Positions 1 to 8,673 of a stretch of 52,230 nucleotides of DNA are shown one piece after another (the first letter of the stretch is position 1; each line of letters starts with the position of its first letter). The DNA is from an uncultured Lachnospiraceae bacterium (lineage in GTDB: Bacteria; Bacillota; Clostridia; Lachnospirales; Lachnospiraceae): assembly GCA_946535225.1 (NCBI GenBank), contig CAMNDJ010000007.1, positions 1-52,230 on the forward strand, in the 5' to 3' direction. A program made the position numbers and the translations under genes. Below the pieces are notes generated by a model, which saw only the letters and a program-made list of their open reading frames with translations, had not been told where the DNA came from and searched no databases.

Positions 1-743
1 TTAAGCCCGGAGCAACGATCATAGAGCCCACCAGTGGTAATACCGGTATCGGCCTTGCAGCAGTTGCGGCAGCCAAGGGTTACAGAGCCATCCTTACTCT
101 TCCCGATACTATGAGTGTTGAGCGTCGTAACCTGCTTAAGGCATACGGTGCAGAGCTTGTTCTTACAGAGGGTGCAAAGGGTATGAAGGGTGCCATCGCC
201 AAGGCTGAAGAACTTAAGGAGGAGATCGAAGGAGCAGTTATCTTAGGACAGTTTGTTAATCCGGCGAACCCTGCAGCACACAAGGCTACCACAGGTCCCG
301 AGATCTGGGATCAGACAGACGGCAAGGTAGATATCTTCGTAGCCGGCGTCGGTACAGGCGGTACCATCACAGGTGTGGGCGAGTATCTTAAGGAGAAGAA
401 TCCTAATGTAAAAGTGGTTGCAGTTGAGCCTGCTACATCTCCGGTGCTTTCTAAGGGCACACCGGGTCCTCATAAGATACAGGGTATCGGTGCAGGTTTT
501 GTTCCTGACACACTCAACACAAGTGTATATGATGAGATCATAACTATAGAAAATGAAGATGCATTTGCAGAAGGCAAGGCCTTTGCGGTAAGCGAGGGTA
601 TACTTGTAGGTATCTCATCAGGCGCAGCTCTTAAGGCAGCAACTATCCTTGCAGCCCGTCCCGAGAATGCAGGCAAGAATATAGTTGTACTGCTTCCTGA
701 TTCAGGTGACAGATATCTCTCAACACCTCTCTTTAACAGCTGA
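1..743 (+). CDS. cysK: Cysteine synthase (O-acetylserine sulfhydrylase), 3' part
   Basis: PLP-dependent enzyme that makes L-cysteine from O-acetylserine and sulfide in the cytoplasm. The open frame enters from the window edge (first full codon at 3), so about 246 C-terminal residues of a roughly 305-residue family are present. The N-terminus with the PLP lysine lies outside. Visible family signatures are [11 protein letters not shown] near the start (the SGNTG substrate loop), [12 protein letters not shown] (the PLP phosphate-binding glycine loop), and the typical C-terminus [15 protein letters not shown]. The ATG at 111 is internal and is not the start. The gene is followed by a rho-independent terminator and converges on the minus-strand membrane genes. 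Cystathionine beta-synthase is a related alternative, but no CBS domains follow. Confidence 0.95.
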   Translation, partial: KPGATIIEPTSGNTGIGLAAVAAAKGYRAILTLPDTMSVERRNLLKAYGAELVLTEGAKGMKGAIAKAEELKEEIEGAVILGQFVNPANPAAHKATTGPEIWDQTDGKVDIFVAGVGTGGTITGVGEYLKEKNPNVKVVAVEPATSPVLSKGTPGPHKIQGIGAGFVPDTLNTSVYDEIITIENEDAFAEGKAFAVSEGILVGISSGAALKAATILAARPENAGKNIVVLLPDSGDRYLSTPLFNS

Positions 744-789
744 TGATCATAAGATCGACACAAACTGCCATATAATGATATGAATAAAC

Positions 790-820
790 GAACCGCCGGG
801 CTGATAAGTCCCGGCGGTTC
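790..820. terminator. Bidirectional rho-independent terminator
   Basis: A perfect 11-bp GC-rich stem (GAACCGCCGGG at 790-800 and its complement at 810-820) with a 9-nt loop, followed by ATATTTTAT. It lies between the convergent cysK and the minus-strand membrane operon and probably serves both. Confidence 0.8.
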
Positions 821-852
821 ATATTTTATCTCATATAAGTTCTGTCAAATGA

Positions 853-1173
853 TCAAACTGTCTTGCGGTCTCTTATAAGGATCCTGCCGATCTTTCCCTT
901 GGGATCTAAGATAAGGAGTCTCACTACCCAGATCACAAGACCCAAAGCCACTACGGAGAGTCCGAGGAAAGTATCATTGATTATATCCTCTAAAGCGGGA
1001 GCGAAGTATTCTGCTCCGAGTTCCGCGTATTCAAAGATCGCATCCACAAACCACATGATCGAAGCTCCCCAGTACATAAAAAGAAGAGGACCGAGTTTCA
1101 TGTCGTCATTCTCTCTGTTATACCATATAACCGTAGAGATGACTGCCGCAAATACAGTAATAAGTAATGTCAT
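853..1173 (-). CDS. Small membrane protein of unknown function
   Basis: 106 residues. I do not recognise a family. Hydrophobic stretches near residues 1-17, 27-45 and 68-90 suggest three membrane segments, ending in a basic cytoplasmic-looking tail (DPKGKIGRILIRDRK). The middle loop is acidic and aromatic (FEYAELGAEYFAPALED). A good Shine-Dalgarno (GGGAG on the minus strand) precedes the ATG at 1173. It is the second gene of a two-gene minus-strand operon, 18 bp after the gene ending at 1192, and the bidirectional terminator at 790-820 follows. The two proteins probably work together, but no function can be assigned from sequence. Confidence 0.75.
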   Translation of the reverse strand: MTLLITVFAAVISTVIWYNRENDDMKLGPLLFMYWGASIMWFVDAIFEYAELGAEYFAPALEDIINDTFLGLSVVALGLVIWVVRLLILDPKGKIGRILIRDRKTV

Positions 1174-1191
1174 ATATATCTCCCTTCCAAA

Positions 1192-1590
1192 CTATGCTTC
1201 GTTTGAAGCAGTATCAGATGCATTACGCTTAACGATGGCATCTGCAGTAACACACATACCTGCCCACACAGCAGTTATGAGTAAGGCCATGGTCACGCCT
1301 ACCGTAGCCATCTCATGGAACATCTCAGATGCATCTGCAGGATCGCTCATTGCCGTAAGGAAGGGGAACCATGCAACAACTTCTCCGTGCCATACATGCT
1401 CGAATGCGAGCAATACGGCTCCACCCAAAAGGAGATTAAAGAGCCACTTAAGCTTTCTGCTCAAAGGTATGGTCGCAGAATTGACTGAGACATCACCTGA
1501 TTCGATCCTTTTTAATTCTTTTTTCTCCTCTGCCTTTTCTACAGCCTTGACTACAACAGCTTCAGCGCCGGATACCAGAAAACAAGCCAT
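1192..1590 (-). CDS. Membrane protein of unknown function, paired with the 853-1173 gene
   Basis: 132 residues. The N-terminal third is charged and coiled-coil-like (VEKAEEKKELKRIESG). Two hydrophobic segments follow, near 50-66 and 94-115, flanking a loop with histidine and acidic residues (EHVWHGEVV, then MSDPADASEMFHEM). A GGAGGA ribosome binding site on the minus strand lies a few bases upstream of the ATG at 1590. It is first in a two-gene operon with the 106-residue membrane protein. The histidine/acid-rich loop could bind a metal or haem, but this is only a guess from composition. No family is recognised. Confidence 0.72.
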   Translation of the reverse strand: MACFLVSGAEAVVVKAVEKAEEKKELKRIESGDVSVNSATIPLSRKLKWLFNLLLGGAVLLAFEHVWHGEVVAWFPFLTAMSDPADASEMFHEMATVGVTMALLITAVWAGMCVTADAIVKRNASDTASNEA

Positions 1591-1759
1591 ATGAAATCCT
1601 CCGTTTCTGTTTATTGTTGTTTGTGTTCCTCAGATATTTATTATACACAACAGAAAAATGTGCCGCAACATTCTTTGATGCCTAAAAAGGATATTTATAC
1701 CGAAAACGGGTTAACGATCTTAAGATCCTGTCCGATATATATAATATAAAACCAAAGAT

Positions 1760-1799
1760 AAAGACGCAGGCCGATATAAAAACTACGGTCTGCGTCTTT
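1760..1799 (-). terminator. Terminator of the glucanase operon
   Basis: AAAGACGCAG (1760-1769) and its exact complement (1790-1799) form a 10-bp stem around a loop that can pair further. Read on the minus strand it lies just after the GH5 gene and is followed by a T-rich stretch. Confidence 0.7.
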
Positions 1800-1830
1800 C
1801 CAATTGTTCTGATCCTTATCGAAGGGCGGT

Positions 1831-2850
1831 TTAAGACTGAGCTATCAATTCTCGGATCTTTGCATACTTTTGACCTGTGAGTCCGTAATCCATCTCCTTA
1901 TATGACCATACACAGTAACCTATGTTGTGTTTTTTGAATAAGGTGATCATATCTCTGTACCATTTAAGAGCTTCATCAGGATCTGCTCTGTCTATGACGC
2001 CGAATTCTCCGCAGTAGAGATTTAAGCCCTTCTCTGCCGCAACCCGCAGGGCATCGGCTATCATCTCTTCGTGGAATTCAATTCCCATCCTGCCGGCCTT
2101 GGTTTCGGCGCAACCCTCGCCCTGGAGTCCGATCTTTGATGAGAGCTCTTTGTAATACTCGATATCTTCCCTGTAATCCACCGACAGATCCTGCGGAATC
2201 TGAGGAACCCAGGGAGCCTTCTGATGGGTGAAGACCAAAGGTTCATAGTAGTGGAAGGTAAATATCGTATTATCATCAGCCGGAGTATCTAAGAATTTAA
2301 GTGTATTCGCACTGTTCCATTCCACTCCGCCGTAGATTATCGTGGTATCCGGCGCGTTCTTTCTTATCACGGATACGGTTTTCTTAATGAGTTCATTCCA
2401 GCTGTCGGCGTATTCGGGGTTGACTACTTCATTTAGCAGTTCCATGGCCACACTGTCACTGTATCTGCCGTATCTGGCGGATAGCTTATTCCATAATTTG
2501 AGGAATCTGTCCTTGGCCTCATCGCTTGAGAAGAGCGTGTTTAGTCCCTCTTTTCCGGCATCGTCGAATGAATAGCCCCAGGTCCTGTGAACATCGAGTA
2601 TGGTCTTCAGTCCGAATTTGCGACACCAGTTTATCGCATTGTCTATATACCGGTAATTGTCGGCTATCTCGTAACCGTCCTCTGTTTCGATCACCTGATA
2701 ATCGATGGGAAGACGGACATGGTCACAATGCATAGCGGCTATGTCCTTGATATCGCTCTCGGTAATGAAGTTCTCATAACGGTCCGTGGTATATTCCGGG
2801 CACTGAGAGAGCCAGCCGCCCAGATTCACTCCTTTTTTCAGATTAAGCAT
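1831..2850 (-). CDS. Glycoside hydrolase family 5, probable exo-beta-1,3-glucanase, cytoplasmic
   Basis: 339 residues, a single GH5 (beta/alpha)8 domain. The N-terminal GVNLGGWLSQ block is characteristic of GH5 exo-1,3-glucanases. The family acid/base is E141 in ELLNE and the nucleophile is E282 in YCGEFGV. LDVHRTWG around 86-93 is the beta-3 segment. There is no signal peptide or membrane anchor, so the enzyme should act inside the cell on imported short glucans. It lies 20 bp downstream of the GH16 lipoprotein on the same strand, which suggests division of labour: outside endo-cleavage of laminarin-type beta-1,3-glucan, then inside trimming. Linkage specificity is inferred from the motif and the neighbour. 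Other GH5 activities remain possible. Confidence 0.88.
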   Translation of the reverse strand: MLNLKKGVNLGGWLSQCPEYTTDRYENFITESDIKDIAAMHCDHVRLPIDYQVIETEDGYEIADNYRYIDNAINWCRKFGLKTILDVHRTWGYSFDDAGKEGLNTLFSSDEAKDRFLKLWNKLSARYGRYSDSVAMELLNEVVNPEYADSWNELIKKTVSVIRKNAPDTTIIYGGVEWNSANTLKFLDTPADDNTIFTFHYYEPLVFTHQKAPWVPQIPQDLSVDYREDIEYYKELSSKIGLQGEGCAETKAGRMGIEFHEEMIADALRVAAEKGLNLYCGEFGVIDRADPDEALKWYRDMITLFKKHNIGYCVWSYKEMDYGLTGQKYAKIRELIAQS

Positions 2851-2870
2851 AGATCACTCCTTATCTATTA

Positions 2871-4304
2871 TCACTCTATCTCTTCGAGTCTTACGTTCGT
2901 GATGTCAACAGTTTCCGTTGATCCTCTGTGGCCCAGGTTGAATTCGAGTCTTCCTCTGGGATCGGTCTTGTCCGTCATTTCGAATTCATAAGTATATGTC
3001 TCCCAGGAATCCGTTATGGCCAGTTCGGTATCGGGGAAGTACCTGATCCAGTTCACGTACGGAGCAGTCACGGCGACTACTATATTACGCGGCTTTGACG
3101 CCTTGGCATCAAAGGTGATCCTGTATTTGGAATCTTTTTTGATCGGGATATCCCAGCTTACCAACTGTACAGAATAGTCCACATCACCCTCGGCAGTACT
3201 CGTTATCTCTATCATGCCGTCTTTTATGACTGCGGCTCCTTCGCCGTTCTGCGCAAGGAGGAACTTCCAGTCAACATCATCTTCCAGATCCTCCGTTTCG
3301 TCCGAAAAATCTCCGTTAACTATATAATTGCCGTCCTCTAAGGGCTCACGCATTTCGATAACGGGCTTGGTGACGTTGGTATTGTACATATCCTTCTGAT
3401 AGACTCTGACATAATCTATCAGAAATTCCGCATTGTCAAAATCGGTAGTATCATCAGGATTGCCGGGCCAGTCACCTCCGACGGCCAGATTCATCTGGAC
3501 GAAGAAGGTCTGGTTGAAAGGAGCGGGATAAGGTTTCTCATCCTCGCCTTCAACAGCCGTGAACCAGTCGTTGGTCTCAAGTACCTGATTGTTATCGATA
3601 TAGAACTTGATATTGCCGGGAGTCCATTCCACGGAATAATCATGGAAACCGTCGTCGAAGGATCCGTCTTCAAGTACGAGTTTGCCCTGTTGCTGTCCGT
3701 GTGGCTCACCATAATGGATCGTCGAATATGCCGTGGATGTATCGTTGCCCAGTACTTCCATTATGTCTATCTCGCCGCACTTGGGCCATTGGCCGTACTT
3801 CTGCTCATCGGTGGGCATCATCCATGCAGCAGGCCACAAACCCTGTCCTGCAGGCACCTTGGCTCTGATCACTACTTTGCCGTACATAAAATCCTGTTTG
3901 TTCTGAGAGTTGACCTTGCCTGATGTATAACTCTTATTGCCGGCTTCATCAACGGTCTCTATCGCCTTAAGGCAGAGGCATCCGTCCTTGATAGAAACAT
4001 TCTCGGGACTGTCAACGTAGGCCTGAAGCTCATTGTTGGTCCAACCGGGATCGCGAAGTTCTATATTCCAGTTGTCCTTGTTAAGTTCCGGCCCGTCGAA
4101 TTCATCAGACCACAAAAGGTTATAGCCGAGTATCCCCGGAGTCTTCGTAGCTTCGACAGGTGTCTGTGCTTCTGCAGCTGCTTCCTCAGTCGCAGGTATA
4201 GCCGCATTGTCCGTATCTGCAGGCGCTGCCGTATTGCTGCCACAGCCTGAAAGAGAGCAGACCAGTGCAGCTGCCACACAAAGTGAAGCAATGTTCTTCT
4301 TCAT
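2871..4304 (-). CDS. GH16 endo-beta-1,3-glucanase (laminarinase) lipoprotein with C-terminal CBM
   Basis: 477 residues. A lipoprotein signal (MKKNIASLCV, lipobox LSGC, lipidated C21) anchors the enzyme outside the membrane. An Ala/Thr/Glu-rich linker runs to about residue 57. The GH16 domain (about 60-310) begins with LLWSDEFDGPELN and carries the catalytic motif EIDIME with E178 nucleophile, D180 and E183 acid/base. The C-terminal 150 residues start YIVNGDFSD and look like a CBM4/9-type beta-sandwich carbohydrate-binding module. The family hydrolyses internal beta-1,3 bonds of laminarin, callose or mixed-linkage glucan. It is the first gene of an operon with the cytoplasmic GH5 enzyme. A perfect palindrome lies in its leader at 4322-4338. 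Confidence 0.92.
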   Translation of the reverse strand: MKKNIASLCVAAALVCSLSGCGSNTAAPADTDNAAIPATEEAAAEAQTPVEATKTPGILGYNLLWSDEFDGPELNKDNWNIELRDPGWTNNELQAYVDSPENVSIKDGCLCLKAIETVDEAGNKSYTSGKVNSQNKQDFMYGKVVIRAKVPAGQGLWPAAWMMPTDEQKYGQWPKCGEIDIMEVLGNDTSTAYSTIHYGEPHGQQQGKLVLEDGSFDDGFHDYSVEWTPGNIKFYIDNNQVLETNDWFTAVEGEDEKPYPAPFNQTFFVQMNLAVGGDWPGNPDDTTDFDNAEFLIDYVRVYQKDMYNTNVTKPVIEMREPLEDGNYIVNGDFSDETEDLEDDVDWKFLLAQNGEGAAVIKDGMIEITSTAEGDVDYSVQLVSWDIPIKKDSKYRITFDAKASKPRNIVVAVTAPYVNWIRYFPDTELAITDSWETYTYEFEMTDKTDPRGRLEFNLGHRGSTETVDITNVRLEEIE

Positions 4305-4321
4305 TTATTTCCCTCCTGAAT

Positions 4322-4338
4322 AATGCCGTTACGGCATT
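4322..4338. promoter_or_regulatory. Perfect palindrome in the GH16 leader, candidate operator
   Basis: AATGCCG, three central bases, CGGCATT: a 7+3+7 perfect palindrome directly upstream of the Shine-Dalgarno of the minus-strand GH16 gene. A minus-strand -10-like TATACT lies just upstream (4357-4362 on plus). The position, between promoter and ribosome binding site, suits a repressor operator for a sugar-responsive regulator, or a hairpin masking translation. The regulator is not in the window. Confidence 0.45.
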
Positions 4339-4410
4339 TATTACATCTTACGAGTCAGTATAACATATAACATAAGGTATAATAAATATGAAAAAAACCG
4401 AAACCACCCC

Positions 4411-4439
4411 TTGAATAAAAAAACCTTTTACACTACAAT
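4411..4439 (+). promoter_or_regulatory. Sigma-A-type promoter for the DHH gene
   Basis: TTGAAT at 4411-4416, a 17-bp spacer, then TACAAT at 4434-4439, about 40 bp before the ATG at 4480. Confidence 0.55.
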
Positions 4440-4479
4440 AATGAAAGAATGATTAAGTTTAGATAGGAGGAATACTCTA

Positions 4480-5406
4480 ATGGCGATGAGATTGGTTACG
4501 CGTTCGGACTTCGATGGTCTTGCATGTGGTGCTCTTTTACTGGAAGCCGGCGTGATTGATCATTGGACCTTCGCACATCCGAAGGATCTGCAGGACGGAC
4601 TCGTTGAGATCGACGAGAATGACTGTCTGGCCAATGTGCCTTATGTAGAAGGCTGCGGGCTGTGGTTTGATCACCATTCAAGTGAGCACGAGAGACTTGA
4701 ACTTCAAGGCAAGTATAAGGGCGAGAGCAGGATCACACCGTCGTGTGCGCGTATCATATACGAATATTACGGCGGCAAGGAGAAGTTCCCCAATTTTGAT
4801 GATATGATGACGGCTGTTGACAAGGTGGATTCGGGCAACTTAACGGTCGATGAAGTTCTCAATCCTACAGGCTGGATCTTAGTAGGCTTCCTCATGGATC
4901 CCAGAACCGGCCTCGGACGTTGGAGGCAGTTCACCGTTTCCAATTATCAGCTCATGGAGAAACTCATGGTAGCCTGCAAGGACAAGACTACCGAAGAGAT
5001 ATTGGAGATGCCGGATGTCAAGGAGAGAATAGAGGTCTATAACGAGCAGACGGCCAAGTTTAAGGAGATGGTAACAGCTCATACAAGAGTGGAAGGTAAT
5101 GTCATCATCTCAGACCTTCGCGGAGTCGATCCCATATACACAGGCAACAGATTCCTGATCTACAGCATGTATCCCGAACAGAACATATCGGCATGGATCG
5201 TGAGCGGTCGCGGAGGCCAGGGATGTTCTGCAGCAGTAGGATACAGCATCATCAACAAGACTTCCGATGTCAATGTGGGCAGTCTGATGCTTAAGTATAA
5301 CGGCGGCGGACATAAGAAGGTCGGTACCTGCCAGTTCTCGAATGAGAACATGGAGACCGAATTACCCAAGATGCTCGCGGAATTATGTGAGATGGCCAAT
5401 TCATAA
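4480..5406 (+). CDS. DHH-family phosphoesterase with DHHA1 domain
   Basis: 308 residues. DHH superfamily enzymes cleave phosphodiesters or phosphoanhydrides (short oligonucleotides, cyclic dinucleotides, polyphosphate) with two Mn ions. Motif I is SDFDGLACG (D10, D12) and the DHH motif is FDHHSS (D64, H65, H66). A DHHA1-like substrate domain ends with YNGGGHKKVGTC near residue 275. There are no membrane, PAS or CBS regions, so this is not the GdpP type. The length suits the NrnA/exopolyphosphatase-like branch. Substrate cannot be decided from sequence. It has its own promoter, is preceded by AGGAGG, and the ogg gene follows 79 bp downstream on the same strand. Confidence 0.85.
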   Translation: MAMRLVTRSDFDGLACGALLLEAGVIDHWTFAHPKDLQDGLVEIDENDCLANVPYVEGCGLWFDHHSSEHERLELQGKYKGESRITPSCARIIYEYYGGKEKFPNFDDMMTAVDKVDSGNLTVDEVLNPTGWILVGFLMDPRTGLGRWRQFTVSNYQLMEKLMVACKDKTTEEILEMPDVKERIEVYNEQTAKFKEMVTAHTRVEGNVIISDLRGVDPIYTGNRFLIYSMYPEQNISAWIVSGRGGQGCSAAVGYSIINKTSDVNVGSLMLKYNGGGHKKVGTCQFSNENMETELPKMLAELCEMANS

Positions 5407-5485
5407 AGCTTGCGGATAACAGATATGTACAGATCAAGGCTCGAAGTTTTCCTTCGGGCCTTTTATTTCTACGGAGGAAAGGCAT

Positions 5486-6418
5486 ATGATCCTGACGATC
5501 CCACACTTAGATCTTAAACAGATCGCGGAGAGCGGACAGTGTTTCAGATGGAAAAAGGCAGAGGCAGATATTGTGTGTGACAGTTATGACGCGTACAAGT
5601 CTGACAGAGATGATATACAATATGACACATATGTCATACCATCGTATGGCCCGCAGCAGCGGGATTTTGGGCCTCTCATCATCAGATGTATCGACAGAGA
5701 GAAGGATGAGTTTGAGCTAAGCTGTGACGATGTTGACTGGAACGGTCATTGGGCCGATTATCTGGATATGGACACGGATTATGAGGATGTTCGTAACAGG
5801 ATAATGGGATCTGAGGATGAACATGCCATAGAAAGCTACAGACTCGGAAGCGGCATAAGGATACTTAAGCAGGATACATGGGAGATGATCATAACTTTTT
5901 TGATCTCCCAGAATAATAATATCAGGAGGATCACGGGTTCGGTTGAAGAGATATGCAAAAGACATTCCGATACTTCGTCCCGAAAGGATGACGGATCTGC
6001 GGACATGATAAAAGCAAGTTGTCCGTATTTTCCGAGACCCGAAGAATTCGATATCAGGATATTAAACGACAGGAGTCTCGGGCTGGGATACAGGGCTCCG
6101 TATATAGAGAATGCGGTAAAGGTATTTAAGGAGAGCGATTCACTGCTTGATGAGCTTGCTCATATGAGCTATGAAGAGGCCTATGACGCGCTTGTGGGAT
6201 TTACGGGGATAGGCCCCAAGGTGGCCAACTGCATCTGTCTGTTCGGTCTGCACCATATAGAGGCGTTTCCGATCGATACGCACGTAAAGCAGTTGCTCCA
6301 AACCTATTATCCTAAGGGCTTCCCTTATGAGAAATACGAGGGGATGGCGGGGATAGTCCAGCAGTATCTCTTCTATTACGAACTTAAGAACAGGACAAAA
6401 CTAAGGACCGGCCAATGA
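5486..6418 (+). CDS. ogg: 8-oxoguanine DNA glycosylase/AP lyase (OGG1 type)
   Basis: 310 residues. Bifunctional base-excision repair enzyme that removes 8-oxoguanine and nicks the abasic site. The N-terminal OGG_N region begins with LKQIAESGQCFRWKK. The helix-hairpin-helix (GFTGIGPKVANCICLFGL) carries the Schiff-base lysine K245, and the catalytic aspartate is D264 in AFPIDTHVKQL. The 19-residue spacing equals that between K249 and D268 of human OGG1. The asparagine-rich SQNNN segment near 141-145 matches the family DNA-contact region. There is no C-terminal iron-sulfur cluster, which excludes Nth/MutY. A strong GGAGG lies upstream of the ATG. It is probably transcribed with or just after the DHH gene. 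Confidence 0.93.
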   Translation: MILTIPHLDLKQIAESGQCFRWKKAEADIVCDSYDAYKSDRDDIQYDTYVIPSYGPQQRDFGPLIIRCIDREKDEFELSCDDVDWNGHWADYLDMDTDYEDVRNRIMGSEDEHAIESYRLGSGIRILKQDTWEMIITFLISQNNNIRRITGSVEEICKRHSDTSSRKDDGSADMIKASCPYFPRPEEFDIRILNDRSLGLGYRAPYIENAVKVFKESDSLLDELAHMSYEEAYDALVGFTGIGPKVANCICLFGLHHIEAFPIDTHVKQLLQTYYPKGFPYEKYEGMAGIVQQYLFYYELKNRTKLRTGQ

Positions 6419-6429
6419 TGACCGGTCCT
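6404..6429. terminator. Short hairpin between convergent genes
   Basis: AGGACCGG and CCGGTCCT form an 8-bp GC-rich stem spanning the ogg stop codon, between convergent ogg and the receiver gene. The T-tract is weak on both sides, so terminator function is plausible but not certain. Confidence 0.45.
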
Positions 6430-6456
6430 CAGCTTATATAACGGATTGAAAGAATG

Positions 6457-6837
6457 TCAGTCAAGTTCCGATATGGCCTTGTCCAACATGGTATATAACT
6501 GGTCGGCGGATACCGGCTTGAGAAGATATCCGACAGGGCCTACATTCTGAGCTGCCTCATCGAATGCGGATGTGGAACTTAAGAATATTATCTGGCCTGC
6601 AGAATCATATTCTCTTAACTTGGCTGCCACTTCGGTACCCTTAAGCTCGGGCATGATGATATCGAGTATGTAGATATCAAACGACGCTCCGTTCTCAACG
6701 GCTGTCAAAAGGTCTGTTCCTGTAGAAAAAGGAACACCTTCTATGGTGATGCCCTTCTTGGCACTGTAGATCTTGAGCCATTCGTCTATGGCCTTCCTCT
6801 GGAGTATGCTGTCGTCACAATATGTTAGTTTGATCAT
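6457..6837 (-). CDS. Stand-alone response-regulator receiver domain
   Basis: 126 residues, a single CheY-like receiver with no output domain. The acidic pair is CDDS (D8, D9), the phosphorylated aspartate is D59 in YILDIIMPELKG, the switch Ser/Thr is in FLSST (about 87-89), and the conserved lysine is K107 in YLLKPVS. The sequence style resembles receivers of the LytTR family, but the protein ends where the DNA-binding domain would begin, so it probably acts through protein-protein contact or as a phosphate sink. No histidine kinase is encoded nearby. It is a single minus-strand gene facing away from the MBL RNase gene. Confidence 0.85.
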   Translation of the reverse strand: MIKLTYCDDSILQRKAIDEWLKIYSAKKGITIEGVPFSTGTDLLTAVENGASFDIYILDIIMPELKGTEVAAKLREYDSAGQIIFLSSTSAFDEAAQNVGPVGYLLKPVSADQLYTMLDKAISELD

Positions 6838-7067
6838 ATCTGTTCCTTTCCGCAGGTATCGACCGGACTTATGGTACTGATACTAAAGTCACAGTTCCTG
6901 CATGAATTCATTCTAACACATTATGCGTTTGAGTACCATTAATATTTTATTAACTGAATTGTAAAATATGATACATTGAACCGAACAAATATGATATACT
7001 GATACAAGAAGTTGTGTTTGCTCATAAAACGTCACACAATATCTGATATAAGGAGGGTTACTGACAT

Positions 7068-8666
7068 ATGAAGCTTATGTTCATCGGTGCAGCTCATGAG
7101 GTTACGGGAAGCTGTCATTATGTAGAATGCGGTGATAAACACTTCCTTGTGGATTACGGTATGGAGCAGGGTATCAATGTATTTGAGAACGCGGATCTGC
7201 CGATAGAACCGCCGCTCATTGATTATGTATTGCTCACGCATGCCCATGTCGATCACTCGGGACTTCTGCCTCTTCTGTATGCAAGAGGGTTCAGAGGCAA
7301 GATATATACCACTATAGCGAGCGCCGATCTGTGCAGCATAATGTTAAGAGACTGTGCACATATACAGATGCAGGAGACAGAATGGCAGAGCAGGAAGGCC
7401 AAGCGAAGTGCGGCTGTCCAGGTGTCGGAGCCCTTATATCGTATGGAGGATGCGGACGGAGCCATCAAGTGCCTTGTTCCGTGCCCGTACAGACAGAAGA
7501 TAGAGTTAGATGAGAACATCAGCATAAGATTCTCGGATGTCGGCCATCTTCTCGGATCCGCGTCCATAGAGGTATGGCTTAAGGAAGGCAATGAGGAGCG
7601 CAAGATAGTATTCTCCGGTGATATCGGCAATAAGGACCAGCCCCTCATCAAGGATCCCGAATATACGGAAGAAGCGGATTATGTAGTAATGGAGTCCACC
7701 TACGGTGACAGGCTCCATACCTCAGATAGACCGGACTATGTGAAGGAACTGGCCGAGATAATACAGACCACCTTCAACAGAGGCGGTAATGTGGTCATCC
7801 CGTCATTTGCGGTAGGGCGTACGCAGGAGATGCTCTATTTCATAAGACAGATCAAGGAAAGAAAACTAATACAGGGATTCCCGGATTTCCCGGTATATGT
7901 GGACAGTCCGTTGGCGGTTGAGGCAACGAGCATCTTCCATAAGAACGAGGAGGACTGCTTCGACGAAGAAGCGATGGAACTCGTGCGTCAGGGCATCAAT
8001 CCGATCACGTTCCCGGGACTTAACTTAAGCATCACAAGCGATGAGTCTAAAGCGATCAACTTCGATATGACACCCAAGGTCATACTGTCGGCATCAGGCA
8101 TGTGCGAAGCCGGCCGTATCAGACATCATCTTAAGCATAATCTGTGGAGACCTGAATGTACGATACTCTTCGTGGGATATCAGGCCATAGGAACCTTGGG
8201 GCGTACGATAATAGACGGAGCCAAGGAAGTCAGACTCTTCGGTGAGACCATAGAGATACGTGCTGACATACGTAAGCTCGTCGGTATATCCGGACATGCG
8301 GACAGAGAAGGCCTGCTTGAATGGATAGGCGCCTTTAAGAAACGCCCCAGGCTGGTATTCGTTGTGCATGGCGAAGATGCAGTCGCGGAGGCTTTTACCC
8401 ATACTCTCATAGATGAGTGCGATCTGGATGCTTATGCACCTTACAGCGGCACCAAGTACGACCTTATATCCGGCACGTTCGACTATGAGGCATCGCCGAT
8501 ACCCATCGCACCCAAGAAGAAGCCTGTCAGTGACGTATTCTCCAGACTTCTGGCAGCAGGTCAGAGGCTCATGGGTGTCATCAAGAAGAACGAGGGTGTA
8601 TCCAATAAGGATCTGGCGAAGTTCGCGGATCAGATCAATTCGCTTTCCGATAAATGGGACAGATAA
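7068..8666 (+). CDS. Beta-CASP metallo-beta-lactamase-fold RNase
   Basis: 532 residues. Member of the CPSF73/YSH1-like bacterial group that cuts RNA with two zinc ions. The N-terminal MBL domain carries MKLMFIGAAHEVTGSC and the HAHVDH metal motif (H58, H60, D62, H63). SGDIGNKDQPL and ESTYGDR follow. The beta-CASP insert contains IPSFAVGRTQEMLYF and SASGMCEAGRIRHHL, and the RMMBL part ends with ISGHADREGLLEW and VVHGE. A C-terminal extension of about 55 residues (from PKKKPVSDVF) is helical and of unknown role. AAGGAGGG lies upstream of the ATG. It is unlike RNase J in length and lacks the RNase J C-terminal domain. The specific RNA target is unknown. Confidence 0.9.
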   Translation: MKLMFIGAAHEVTGSCHYVECGDKHFLVDYGMEQGINVFENADLPIEPPLIDYVLLTHAHVDHSGLLPLLYARGFRGKIYTTIASADLCSIMLRDCAHIQMQETEWQSRKAKRSAAVQVSEPLYRMEDADGAIKCLVPCPYRQKIELDENISIRFSDVGHLLGSASIEVWLKEGNEERKIVFSGDIGNKDQPLIKDPEYTEEADYVVMESTYGDRLHTSDRPDYVKELAEIIQTTFNRGGNVVIPSFAVGRTQEMLYFIRQIKERKLIQGFPDFPVYVDSPLAVEATSIFHKNEEDCFDEEAMELVRQGINPITFPGLNLSITSDESKAINFDMTPKVILSASGMCEAGRIRHHLKHNLWRPECTILFVGYQAIGTLGRTIIDGAKEVRLFGETIEIRADIRKLVGISGHADREGLLEWIGAFKKRPRLVFVVHGEDAVAEAFTHTLIDECDLDAYAPYSGTKYDLISGTFDYEASPIPIAPKKKPVSDVFSRLLAAGQRLMGVIKKNEGVSNKDLAKFADQINSLSDKWDR

Positions 8667-8673
8667 TTCTAAC

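Noticed and set aside
863-1594. 243-codon plus-strand frame opposite the two membrane genes
   Set aside because: It spans both minus-strand genes and their spacer, lacks a ribosome binding site and has a composition typical of an antisense shadow.
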